From: Calcarisporiella thermophila CBS 279.70
Lineage: Eukaryota > Calcarisporiellomycota
Direction: 5' to 3'
Assembly (NCBI RefSeq): GCF_041956535.1
Contig: NW_027192219.1
Coordinates: 235,085-291,863 of the forward strand
DNA length: 56,779 nucleotides
Position numbers and translations under genes: made by a program. Below the pieces are notes generated by a model, which ran no database searches, was not told the DNA's origin, and saw only the letters and a list, made by a program, of their open reading frames with translations. Positions 47,308-56,779 of this stretch are shown here, piece after piece; within the stretch, counting starts at the first letter, position 1; every line of letters starts with the position of its first letter.

Positions 47308-48092
47308 TTTGCGGATCCTTCCTCTCGATTACTATGTTTACAGACTCGAACTTGGATCTATAAAATTTAGACTGCTACTGTGACCTCAATGTGACTATCT
47401 TTCTTCGAGTTGGATTCAACAAATTAGCGGCCGAATATGCTGTGCGATGCTGACCCGAGTAATCCGGCAGAACCGACTTATCCCCCCATTAAGCCCGAGG
47501 CCTCAATAGAGGATCTTAATTGCTCGAAGGAGAGGCCGAGTTAGCTTTGAGCTGCAAGGTATTATGCAATCGCTTCTTATCTCTATTAATCCGAAAGGGG
47601 TCCATACTATTGGCCGTGAAGCGTTCTCATTTTTGAGCCGCAAGCGCAGAAAGGTAGATATTCTTTTTGATAATTGAAGAGGAGACGGTCAGTCGGTCAG
47701 TCTGCAACCGGATATTGTGTGTATATACGATACCCAGCAAACTTGATAGAAATTTTCGAAGTTCCCCCTGAATCAATCAGAAATTAGTGTGTGCATTGTG
47801 CACGGTTTGACCAGTAAACAAATCAACTAGATTAACAAAATTAAACTTGTTACGGGCGAGAAGTTCAAAAAAAAAAAAATAGGGAAGTTTCAAACGGAAA
47901 CTTGTCATTCATCCTTTTTTTTTCCTCAACATCGACTTGTTCCCATTGTTTCTCCATCTCCACCCAGAGTAAAGCTTAGATAAATTTTTATTATATTTAT
48001 AATTTTACTTAGTTCATCCTACTACATCCTTATTTTTGTCCATTTGCTCTTTTATTTTTCAATTTTCTCTTTTTCCTCTCTAAATTTCGAAG
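47308..48092. promoter_or_regulatory. divergent promoter region mL45 / G-beta
   Basis: 785 bp between divergent genes. The part near 47430-47650 is less AT-rich. A CT-rich leader with T-runs (47915-48085) precedes the G-beta ATG. No open frame of note. Confidence 0.4.
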
Positions 48093-49279
48093 ATGAGTGA
48101 CATCGCAGAGCGTATTCAGGCCGCCCGTGCTGAGGCTGAAGCCCTCAAGGACAAAATTCGGAAAAAGAAGGAATCTTTAGCGGATACTACTCTTCGTCAA
48201 CGGGCCTCTCATATTGAGGCCATCCCACGGCTTACTATGCGCAGTCGTCGTATGCTAAAAGGCCACCTTGCTAAGATCTATGCAATGCATTGGGCACTTG
48301 ATCAACATTTGGTGTCAGCATCGCAAGATGGGAAGTTGATCGTGTGGGATGCCTATACGACCCATAAAGTACATGCTATCCCATTAAGGTCAAGTTGGGT
48401 TATGACTTGTGCGTATGCCCCATCTGGGAATTTCGTTGCCAGCGGAGGCCTTGATAACGTGTGCACGATTTACTCGCTTACGCGTGAAGGAAGAATGGGG
48501 CGAGAACTTAGTGCCCATACGGGTTATTTGAGCTGCTGTCGATTCTTGAGCGACGAAAAGATACTAACAAGCTCTGGTGATATGACTTGTATGCTGTGGG
48601 ATGTGGAGCGCGGGATCAAGCTTGACGAATTCAAAGATCACACTGGTGATGTGATGAGGTATACCCTACTACTTAGCATTTTTTTGCTATTTCCCATCAT
48701 TCTCTTATGGCGCTTTTTTTTCCTGTTTAATGCACTAGTATTTCTCTTTCGCCATCCAATCCTAACGTATTCGTCTCGGGCGCCTGCGATGCGACTGCCA
48801 GGCTATGGGATCTCCGCACTCCCCCTACTTCCATACGTTCTCTCCAAACTTTTACTGGTCACGAATCTGACATCAACGCTGTTCAGTACGTACTCTAATC
48901 CCATATTTGTTTCGCACCCCTAGATTTTGCTAACAATACTATAATTGCATTAAGCTTCTTCCCTAATGGAGATGCATTCGGCACCGGGTCGGATGACGGG
49001 ACCTGTCGCCTCTTTGATTTGCGAGCAGATCGTGAACTCAACCAATACGGACATGAAAGTATAATGTGTGGCATCACTAGCGTCTCCTTTTCTGTTAGCG
49101 GACGTCTGCTATTTGCGGGCTATGACAATTTCGAATGCAATGTGTGGGATACCCTACGCGGAGATCGTGTCGGTGTGCTGCAGGGCCACGAGAATCGGAT
49201 CAGTTGTCTCGGAACAGCTGCAGATGGAATGGCTCTTTGCACTGGAAGTTGGGATACTATGCTGCGAGTGTGGGCGTAA
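48093..49279 (+). CDS. heterotrimeric G protein beta subunit
   Basis: Three exons (48093-48658, 48739-48885, 48955-49279) give 345 residues, the usual G-beta length. An N-terminal coiled coil for G-gamma pairing ([20 protein letters not shown]) is followed by seven WD40 blades: [107 protein letters not shown], and [13 protein letters not shown] at the end. The match to fungal and animal G-beta is close over the full length. It would transmit receptor signals (pheromone, nutrient) with G-alpha and G-gamma at the plasma membrane. It converges with the Pbs2-like MAPKK gene. Confidence 0.97.
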
Positions 49280-49803
49280 TTACATATCCCCATTTCCTTT
49301 TTTTTAATTATATAGATATATTACTAATTAATAGATCATCTGTTTAATTATTTCTTAACTCATTGTTTTTATTATTATTCTTTTTTTTTACTCCCCTTCT
49401 TTCCCTGTTCGTTTTCTGTACCGCGGTGTGTGCTTATTACTTTTTTTTAAAAAAATATACATATATATGTTAAACGAAACAATTTTCATTCCAAATCGTC
49501 GGCCTAAAAATCGATTGCTTTGTATTATAAAAGAGGAAATAGGAGAAGGAAAAAATAAGATGATAATGAGAAGGAAAAGGAAAGATAATAATAAAAAAAA
49601 ATAAAATATAACAACCTACAGCCAAATATATGAGATCAAAAAACAACCAGGAGGAGTAAAATGAAAAAAAAAGAAAGGAATAAATTTGACAAAAAGAGAG
49701 AAAATGCCATTTTTTATATGTAAGACTTTTTTAGGGAAAAAAAAAAACATCTTAATAAAATCACTTGTAAAATAGCAAATTCCCCCCAATCAATAAAAAA
49801 AAC
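49280..49803. other. convergent intergenic region
   Basis: 3' flanks of the G-beta and MAPKK genes. Very AT-rich, with long A and T runs. No gene. Confidence 0.5.
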
Positions 49804-51488
49804 CTAAGCAGCAGCCTGTGCATTCTCCTTTTCTTTCCGTGCTTTGAATGCGCTCTGCGCCCATGCTTCCATATCAACTTCAACCGATTCATACCTTTTA
49901 ATGAACTGGTGCTCAAGCAGCTGAGAATACGTGGGACGAGCTTTGGGGTCCTTATTCAGACTAATAAAGAATTGCAAGTTAACACTCACTATCTGAAAAA
50001 AAAAAGCACTCTTATCTACCATTGCGAAACAAAGTCTACCGCATCATCTGAAAACAATTCTGCAGGTAAAGTTGGAACCTCTCCTTGCACAATAGCGCTT
50101 AACTGTGCAAACATGTTATCATACTTGTATGGGTAACTTCCGGTAGCCACCTCTAGCAATGAAAGTCCTAGAGACCAAACATCCGCCTGGGCTGTGTATG
50201 CACTTCCTTGTTCCACGGATATGCGCTCCGGTGCCATATACGGTTGACAGCCGATGTTGGTCTTGGCCATCGACTGTATTAGCTGGCCCGAGACTCCGAA
50301 ATCACATAGTTTTACCTGCCCCTTGCGGTTAATAAGCACGTTGGTAGGCTTAATATCTACATAAAGGCCCATGAATACACTCTAAAAGATATCGATTGCG
50401 AGACAGGCACAAACCTCTATGAATGATATTCAGCTCGTCCTTCAAAAACCTTAATCCTTTGACCATCTATATTCAATCACATGAATACTTCAATTGTTAT
50501 ATATAATGGTATCTTAATCATTTACCGATTCGGTAATTTTTGCCATCACATCTTCCGGCACACCACAGCCATATAACTTGTCTAAAGAGCCACAGTCCAT
50601 ATATTCCATGCAAAGGTACACACAAGACTCGATGAAAAATGCACCATAAAACTCGACAATATACTCGCTCGTCGATTTATGGAGGATATCAAGCTCCATC
50701 AGGATCTGCGAGAGACGAGATTCGTCTAGCTCCAGACGAATTTCCTAAATGAATTCAAAATTAATTTCAGGAAATTAGAGCTACTTTCGCATATTATCAG
50801 AAAAAAGTTCCTGTATACCTTCATTGCCATGGTGACATTGGTTGGTCGGTGGAAAACCTTGTGCACAGTTCCGTACTGCCCTTTACCTAGCTCCTCACAT
50901 ACCTCAAGCTCATCCATCTTAATTCGGTAACTCACTCCACTAGTAAAATCCACTCCCTCAGCGTGAAGGATAGCTTTGCCGCTGAAGTTAAGTTTTCCTG
51001 ATGGATCACTGAGGCAAACAAAATTATTAGATCACCCACTTCAGATAGGAAATAGAATGTACTAAGATGATTTAGACATACACATAGCGAGAAAATTTTG
51101 CAAATGGCGTACTGTTTTTTTGAGCAGAAAATCCTCCAATATCATTTAGTTTCAACCCGAATTTGGGCTTACCACCCATACCGGTATTTCGATGAGCCGG
51201 GGAGGATGACCCTGGTCCTGCCGGAGATCTTGGCATGAGTGGCGGCATGACTGGCATCCGCGGCGCGCGCACAGGTGCAATGGGCGGAAGGGCTACCCGA
51301 GATGGAGGCCTACTGCTTGGACTATCTACCCGCCTTGTGGGCGGAAGGACAGGACTACGAGGCAGAGTGCACTGCGATGGATCAGACATCTGATTTAAAT
51401 TAGGGGAATGATCGCAGTCCGTCTTCTGGTGATTTTGTGGCTGCTGACAAGAGATCGAGAGATCGGCTAGCGATTCGTGAAGATCCAA
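49804..51488 (-). CDS. PBS2: Pbs2-like MAP kinase kinase
   Basis: Six exons (51488-51082, 51008-50819, 50744-50526, 50466-50415, 50356-50020, 49960-49804) give 453 residues. The N-terminal ~135 residues are disordered and Pro-rich, with SH3-ligand-like stretches such as RVALPPIAPVRAP. Next comes the Pbs2-typical FSRYVDPSGKLNFSGKAIL. The kinase domain has GKGQYGTV, MAMKEIRLELDES, YLCMEYMDCGSLDKLYG, IIHRDIKPTNVL, DFGVSG and the activation segment SMAKTNIGCQPYMAPERI with the dual S-x3-T sites. VWSLGLSLLEVATGSYPY and QCLNKDPKARPTYSQLLEH complete the fold. Similarity is highest to Pbs2, the MAPKK of the high-osmolarity (HOG) pathway. It is shorter than yeast Pbs2 (668 residues) because the N-terminal part is reduced. 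Confidence 0.93.
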
Positions 51489-52584
51489 ACCGGCAAAAAT
51501 TGAATTACGGAGAATGAGGGAACGAGCGTGTGGGACAAGGGGGAAAGGAAGAAATAATAAAAAATAAAAAAGGACCTAGGGATTTTTTGGATTACTCTTC
51601 TATCGAATAAACATTCATACAGGATTGGTCTTTTCTTGATTCAGTTTATACCGGAGAAAGCAAAAAAAAAAGAAAAGAAAAAAGGCAGTAGTGACAATGC
51701 AAGTGGTAAGTAAAAATGATAGTGAGAGCTAATGTCAGCCAAGCCACCCTTTCTAATCTGAATCTTCGCTTCTATACGAGTGCGTTGGTGTCGTACAACT
51801 TTCAAAAATTATCCCACTGCGATATTGGTTCAGATCCTTGATGAAAGTTTTGCCTTAGTAACCTATAATAGCTCTAAAATCGGGTATTTACAAAAATATC
51901 CAGAATGTATATCATAAGAAATTGCCGGCAAATCTCGGCGCCCACAGCAAAACTTAAGATGGGCGCCGCTAGTTTGTACCTTATCGCCTTAAAACATGGG
52001 CTACCCGACAGTTAAGCCTCCAATGTGATGGCGGTCCTTCTATCACTTATCGCCCACTCATTGATCCAAATTTTTTGCTTATATCTATCTTATTTCTTCG
52101 GCACTTGAAATGATTTTTGAAAATTTAAGTCTCATTTAATCATCTGTCAAATCTAATGTTTAGAATGATCTCATAATGATCCAGGATATACTACGCCCTT
52201 TGTGCAGCTAGGGCTTTTGATGTGTTGGTAGTATAATAAAATATCCATCCAGTACTAACAGGGTCGTCGTATTGCCAGGGGAAACACAACCTGATATTTT
52301 TAATAATAAGCTTAACATCTTCTTTAATTAAGAATTTTAATGCAATATTACTAGCCAAAAATTATTTAGTCTTGTGTTTTCTTTATGCCTCCTAACCTTA
52401 GAAAAGGGGATATTGTGCAAAGAAAAATTACAGAATTTTGTGGGATAATGAATAAAATATACTGAACTCTGCCTATTAAGCAAGAAATGGGGAAGTACAA
52501 TAATACATCAGCAATTGTCCAAAGCACCATTATTAATCTGCTTGTTGAGCACACCCACAATAACACTAAGACTCCTGCATTTAC
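51489..52584. other. intergenic upstream of MAPKK
   Basis: 1.1 kb between the MAPKK start and the end of the HAM1-like gene. AT-rich. A frame at 52366-52566 (minus) has no recognisable content. Presumed promoter. Confidence 0.45.
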
Positions 52585-55040
52585 TTATCTTTTTCGATCC
52601 CAAGTGTAACCCTCGCTCGCCCCCATCCAAGTCGATGATGACGCTGAGGACATCGTAGAGGATGAGGTTGAACGCATCGACTGTTGAATTATTTTGGCCA
52701 GTTGCGAGTCGAGTCCGTTTAACCCTGTCTTCAAGGCATCGGTCAATCCTTGTTCGAGTTGAATCCGGATTATATTCTGTACTAGAGGGCGAAAGAAAAA
52801 GTAAAACCCACTAGTGCAGAATGAATTGGATAAATTAATGTTAGGGAGGTATTAGAGTCGTCAGTATGATGAACATCATACTCATGTTTAGAATCATGCA
52901 GTCGTAGCTTAAACTCATGTACGGTTACATTCGCGTGCATGACCTCGAACGCGTGGTTCGAATGGCGAATATCAAGTGGCGCCAGTGTCAAGCTGATGCT
53001 TAAGCCTTTTCCGGAGATTATCAAGTCCATCAGGCCCACCTTTAAATAATCATAGGAAAAGAGGGAATACACAAAAGAGTTGAGCGTAGTAGTGTGAAAG
53101 CATTGCAAATTATAAGAAAGGAAATTTTACAGACATCCATCATTCTTGGAAACCCTGCTTGCTTGCGGAAAAAGTATACAATGTCTTTTGCATCGACACG
53201 TACTCCATCACTATAATAAGGTTAAGCACAATTCAAACGCTCGCTTGAAGGATACTACATGCCCTGTCGAAATATAATATACCCACATCTGAAAGGAAAG
53301 GATGGTACGCATAACTATGTCTCCTTCTGCTCGTAGTATATCACGACTAGTATCCGAGCGTATTTCAGGAATGATGATATTGGTCTGAGTGCTTACACGC
53401 ACTTGGCGTGGCACTATATTAGAACAGCGCAACACTATGTTATCAAGGACATACTTGGATTCATGACTATATCTAAAGTGGTGGGCAAAGTAATCAGAAT
53501 GACCCTTTTCTAGCCTTATACTTGCAATCCATACCCTTCGATTCTCGGCAATGGAACCCATTCCAATCGCTGTCCAACTGTAGCCAACACCTGAGCCAAG
53601 TCCTTTAACAGTTCGTATTTGAAGGTGGGTTGACCTTGTGCATCGAGTAGTATATCTTTCACCACTGCTCTAAAATCATGTATCCACTCGCTCAATGCTG
53701 GTTCGCAGACTAATTTTTGCGCCAGCCTTTGCGATTCGGTTACAATACGCTCGAAAAGCTCACGGTACTTCTCCGAGAGAGCGAACGGCGCACTCGAGTT
53801 GAGTAGGCCATCGATTGCGTCACGTAGGTTGTCTTGAGAGGCTACGAACTCGGAATCGTACACGCAGGCCAAGTAAAATTCCTGCAATTTGTTCATATAA
53901 TCCCTAAGCTCATTATCGCGCATCGCCTGGTCAGCCATCAATTGCCCAGCTTCAATGAGCGGATCCAAGCTTGATCGACCCGCAATATTCTCAATAAGTT
54001 CTCTGGCGTTTCGTTGCGCCAAGTACCCTGCACTCCTTTTCTGGTTCACTGAGGGCTCTTCTCCAGCGATAAGCTGCTGCTGCAGGGAATATCCCTTTCG
54101 TGCAAGCCGTCGTACGATGGAAAGAAGGTCGTCGAGACCACGTTGAAATTCTGAATTTTGTTGTATCATGATCAATAGACTTTGAAATCGCTTCAAGAGC
54201 CTCTTTCGTTGCTCTTCGGACATTCCCAACCGAGTTCCAAACGTTTCCTCCTTAGAACCCTCAGTTGCTTGCTTACCCAGCTCCGACAAAGTTTCGGATA
54301 AATTAGATTCGTGATGGATATATTGCTTGATGATGGGCTCGGTGTCCGTTCGAGAACCTTCGGTGACCTCACTTTCGTCTTCCCTCTTCTTAAACAAAAT
54401 GTCCTGGAGAAGCTCTTGCATGATCTGTTGGAAATCGTAGAGTAGTTGACGAAATTCGCTCGATTGTACAATCAGTTGGGCAAGTCGGATCGCCTCGTCC
54501 TTTCCGGCTTCAGCAAGTGCTTGAGTCTCCTTAGCGGTTTCCCGAAGGTCTTTCTTCGAGGCCGCTTCGCGGGCCAATTCTGAAATGGAAACTTCATTAT
54601 TTCCTCCATGATTTAGTGGAATTTTAGGATCTTACGGGCGGCTTCGCGAGCACTCTTGGATCCGTAGTAAATCACATTCTGCAACTTGTCCCCACGGTTG
54701 TATTCGAGTAGCACACGCTTGGTTGTCTCGAGTAGTTTTTCAGCATCCCCCATAACCTTCTTGCCTAGTGGTGACATACCCCTAGCAGTATCGTGTATAA
54801 TCTCACTTGACTGCACCTGTTCGATTTGTCTAGTGATTTCTTCGGTTTTGGGTAGTTTCCCTTGACTACATAATGGAGAATTAATTCTATAGGACCCTAA
54901 TAGAGGATATACATATGGAGCTACCTCGCGGCCTCGATAGTGTCCTGGAGCTGCTCCGACCGCCGAAGAGCCCTTTGGCGGGCATACCGGTCATTCTCCA
55001 TTTGCTGTACCTCTCCTGGCTTCAACAATGATTTTAACAT
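52585..55040 (-). CDS. HAM1-like protein (DUF5923/DUF4449 family)
   Basis: Seven exons give 678 residues: 55040-54925, 54865-54636, 54579-53535, 53472-53287, 53210-53135, 53039-52882 and 52810-52585. The N-terminal half is helical (MLKSLLKPGEVQ, DRYARQRALRRSEQLQDTIE, ARGMSPLGKKVMGDAEKLLE, RLAQLIVQSSEFRQLLYDF). From LDNIVLRCSNIVPRQVRV onward, short beta-type segments appear (DIVYFFRKQAGFPRMMDVG, LMDLIISGKGLSISLTL), then RPLVQNIIRIQLEQGLTDAL. This layout matches the fungal HAM1 N- and C-terminal domains, thought to be related to lipid-binding BPI/TULIP folds. Function is not well established. The intron before VGLMDL has the odd donor GTCTGT. Confidence 0.85.
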
Positions 55041-55217
55041 GGTGTGTGGGAGGAAATAAAGAACGAAAGAGGCGTGTGAGAAAAGATCCAGTATTCTGCG
55101 AGTATAAAGAATTGATATGACTGCTAAATATAAATTAAAAAAAATCCGTTGATACGCCCATCGGTTATATTCCAAACCGTTTTCTTATTTTTTAGACTTT
55201 TTTAAGCCTACCCTACC
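55041..55217. promoter_or_regulatory. short divergent promoter, HAM1-like / BSD2
   Basis: Only 177 bp separate the start codons of two divergent genes, so they probably share promoter sequence. AT-rich, no clear TATA element chosen. Confidence 0.5.
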
Positions 55218-56194
55218 ATGACTTCTAAGGTAATTAGTTGAGAATCCTCCATATATATGCGCTTTACTCTCTTGCTCATGGTCCTCTTAATAGAATGATG
55301 CCGATTCAGCGTCGCAAGATCCCCACCATCGAACTATGACACCCCAGAGTGTTGAACAAGAATCACATGAGGAAGAAAATCAAGACGGAGAGACCAGCAG
55401 ATTAATCAAGGAAGAGCGTAGAATAGTGACTGGAAATGATGGAGTATTTTCCAATCTTGCTGCAAAGCCCGATCTAGAGATTAAGGATGAAGAAATGCCC
55501 CCCGTAATTATCTATGTTTCTCAATTCTCTTGATCTATATTTGACTTAAATTGCAACATTGCCATGCAACAGACCTATGAGGCAGCAGCAGCTGACGCAC
55601 CACCACCTTTTGAGTATGAAACCACAATATTTACCACGGCAGATAGTGATGAAATCCTTGTCGAGGGAATGCCAGTTGGAAGCATATTTTCATTCTTATG
55701 GAATATGCTAAGTAAATTATTCAAAACTTGAACTCTTTTTTTTTTCAATGCCTAATACCACTGTATTTAGTCTCTGCTTGTTTCCAGTTTGTTGGCTTTA
55801 TTCTTACGTATTTGCTTCATATGACCCATGCAGCAAAGGTAAGTTCCCAATTAAAAGCTAGAGCATTATTTATATACTTTCCTCTTATTAACAAGCAATA
55901 TCCTCTTAGAACGGCTCGAAGACGGGACTCGGTCTAACACTTATGCATCTTGGCTTCAGTCTTCGGCAGCGTGTACTCAATCCCAACGCTAATTTTGGCG
56001 ACGACGATGAGGATATGCTATATCCAACCAATCCAACCTCTCCAACTGAGATGACTATGAGCTCATTTATTGCATGGATGCTGATGGCGCTGGGCTGGTT
56101 TATAACTGTAAGATCTATTTTCGCTTACATTCAAGCCTTGCGGACAGAAAGAATTATCCAGACTAGTCCATCACCGGCGGAGATCTATGTATAA
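55218..56194 (+). CDS. BSD2: Bsd2/Ndfip family Nedd4-ligase adaptor
   Basis: Five exons (55218-55229, 55294-55503, 55573-55711, 55771-55838, 55910-56194) give 237 residues. The first coding exon is just MTSK. The cytosolic N-terminus contains NDGVFSNLAAKP, standard for fungal Bsd2. Splicing of exon 2 to exon 3 creates a PPTY motif (MPP|TYEAAAADAPPPFEY), the Nedd4/Rsp5 WW-domain ligand. Three membrane segments follow: around FSFLWNMLISACFQFVGFIL, KTGLGLTLMHLGFSL (weak) and SFIAWMLMALGWFITVRSIF. Bsd2 recruits Rsp5 to sort metal transporters and misfolded membrane proteins to the vacuole. All phases close. It completes a membrane ubiquitination theme with the PA-TM-RING ligase 20 kb away, though no direct link is implied. 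Confidence 0.93.
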
Positions 56195-56779
56195 ATTACC
56201 ACGCGAGGGAGTTGAAAGAATTGTTCATAAAATGTATAAGAATGTATAAGAATATTTTACTGTTGTTTTTTGTTTTATATTTATCGATCCCTTTTCCTCC
56301 CTATATGTCAAGATGGCCACAAATACTATTTCCTTCCACTATAAAGCTGTTTCTACCAGCATTTCTCCTCTGAACAAGCTGTTATAGCATTGTGGGGTGG
56401 ATAAAGCATAGAATCATATGGTTACTATTCTTCTAACTCAAGATTGGCATTGACCATGCAAAATATTTTTGGGTCGATTGAGATGGAATGAAGTTATTCA
56501 CAGAAAATATTGCCCATACTATCATTAACCAATTCTCCTCACTGGTGCAAAGAATCAATGATTCTTATGTCATGCTGTAGAAGCCTGGTTAAACCGGCTC
56601 AATGCGATTCAACATCTTAACTATCACACTAGATATCATTACAACTGCGGCTCTAAGTGAGACATTAACTTGATTAATAACAACGAAAGGATAAACTTGG
56701 GCCACCTTTGATAAGTTTGGGCCTTGTGCAACCTTAGTTTTCTCAGTACTAATTCGGTAATATATGAAATGGACAATTT
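56195..56779. other. 3' flank to end of window
   Basis: AT-rich sequence after BSD2 without open frames of note. Nothing else seen. Confidence 0.45.

Overview
The window looks like a piece of nuclear chromosome from a filamentous or zygomycete-like fungus. Genes are split by many short GT-AG introns, mostly 45-110 nt, and most of the coding sequence becomes clear only when exons are joined across frames. The gene set includes families that are characteristically fungal: Sec66, an SEA2/WDR24-type SEA complex subunit, a Whi3-like RNA-binding protein, a Pbs2-type MAPKK, a HAM1-like (DUF5923/DUF4449) protein and a Bsd2/Ndfip protein. It also includes genes that most ascomycete yeasts lack: GDP-mannose 4,6-dehydratase, an eIF5-mimic (BZW/5MP), an ankyrin-bearing NADH pyrophosphatase and a GH9 cellulase. 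Together these suggest, as an inference only, an early-diverging (non-Dikarya) fungus. No species can be named from the sequence. No bacterial-style operons, CRISPR arrays, rRNA genes or intact transposons were found.

Layout. Positions 1-6,440 are an AT-rich accessory-looking zone. It holds three tRNA-Pro genes (two CGG, one UGG) around a single-exon 819-codon gene for a predicted membrane protein of unknown family, with a tandem duplication at its 3' end. Positions ~7,050-9,650 form a GC-rich island that ends in an intronless orphan gene for a Pro/Ser-rich protein with one membrane segment. Positions 10,127-14,781 (minus strand) carry SEC66 and a nine-exon WDR24/SEA2 gene. After a 2.4 kb gap comes a plus-strand, membrane-anchored GH9 endoglucanase.

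Positions 20,214-28,485 hold the RNA and cell-cycle genes: a Whi3-like protein (minus), an RNPS1-like SR protein (plus), a Polo-like kinase (minus) and a bZIP factor (minus). Positions 29,728-35,586 (minus) carry the ankyrin-Nudix NADH pyrophosphatase, a PA-TM-RING ubiquitin ligase and GDP-mannose 4,6-dehydratase. Positions 37,919-49,279 carry a glutathione S-transferase, PTPA (PP2A activator), 5MP/BZW, a small membrane protein, a coiled-coil nuclear-type protein, mitoribosomal mL45 and a G-protein beta subunit. Positions 49,804-56,194 carry a Pbs2-like MAPKK, a HAM1-like protein and the Bsd2/Ndfip Nedd4-family adaptor.

Most genes are housekeeping or signalling genes with no obvious joint pathway. 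Loose functional links are osmotic/mating-type signalling (G-beta, MAPKK, PTPA), ubiquitin-dependent membrane protein sorting (PA-TM-RING, Bsd2) and mRNA control (Whi3, RNPS1, 5MP). The least explained parts are the tRNA-flanked 819-codon gene, the GC-rich island and two conserved-looking but unrecognised genes at 43.2-45.9 kb. Exon coordinates were worked out by eye from splice motifs, frame continuity and family resemblance. Each joined gene gives an uninterrupted frame, but no transcript data were available.
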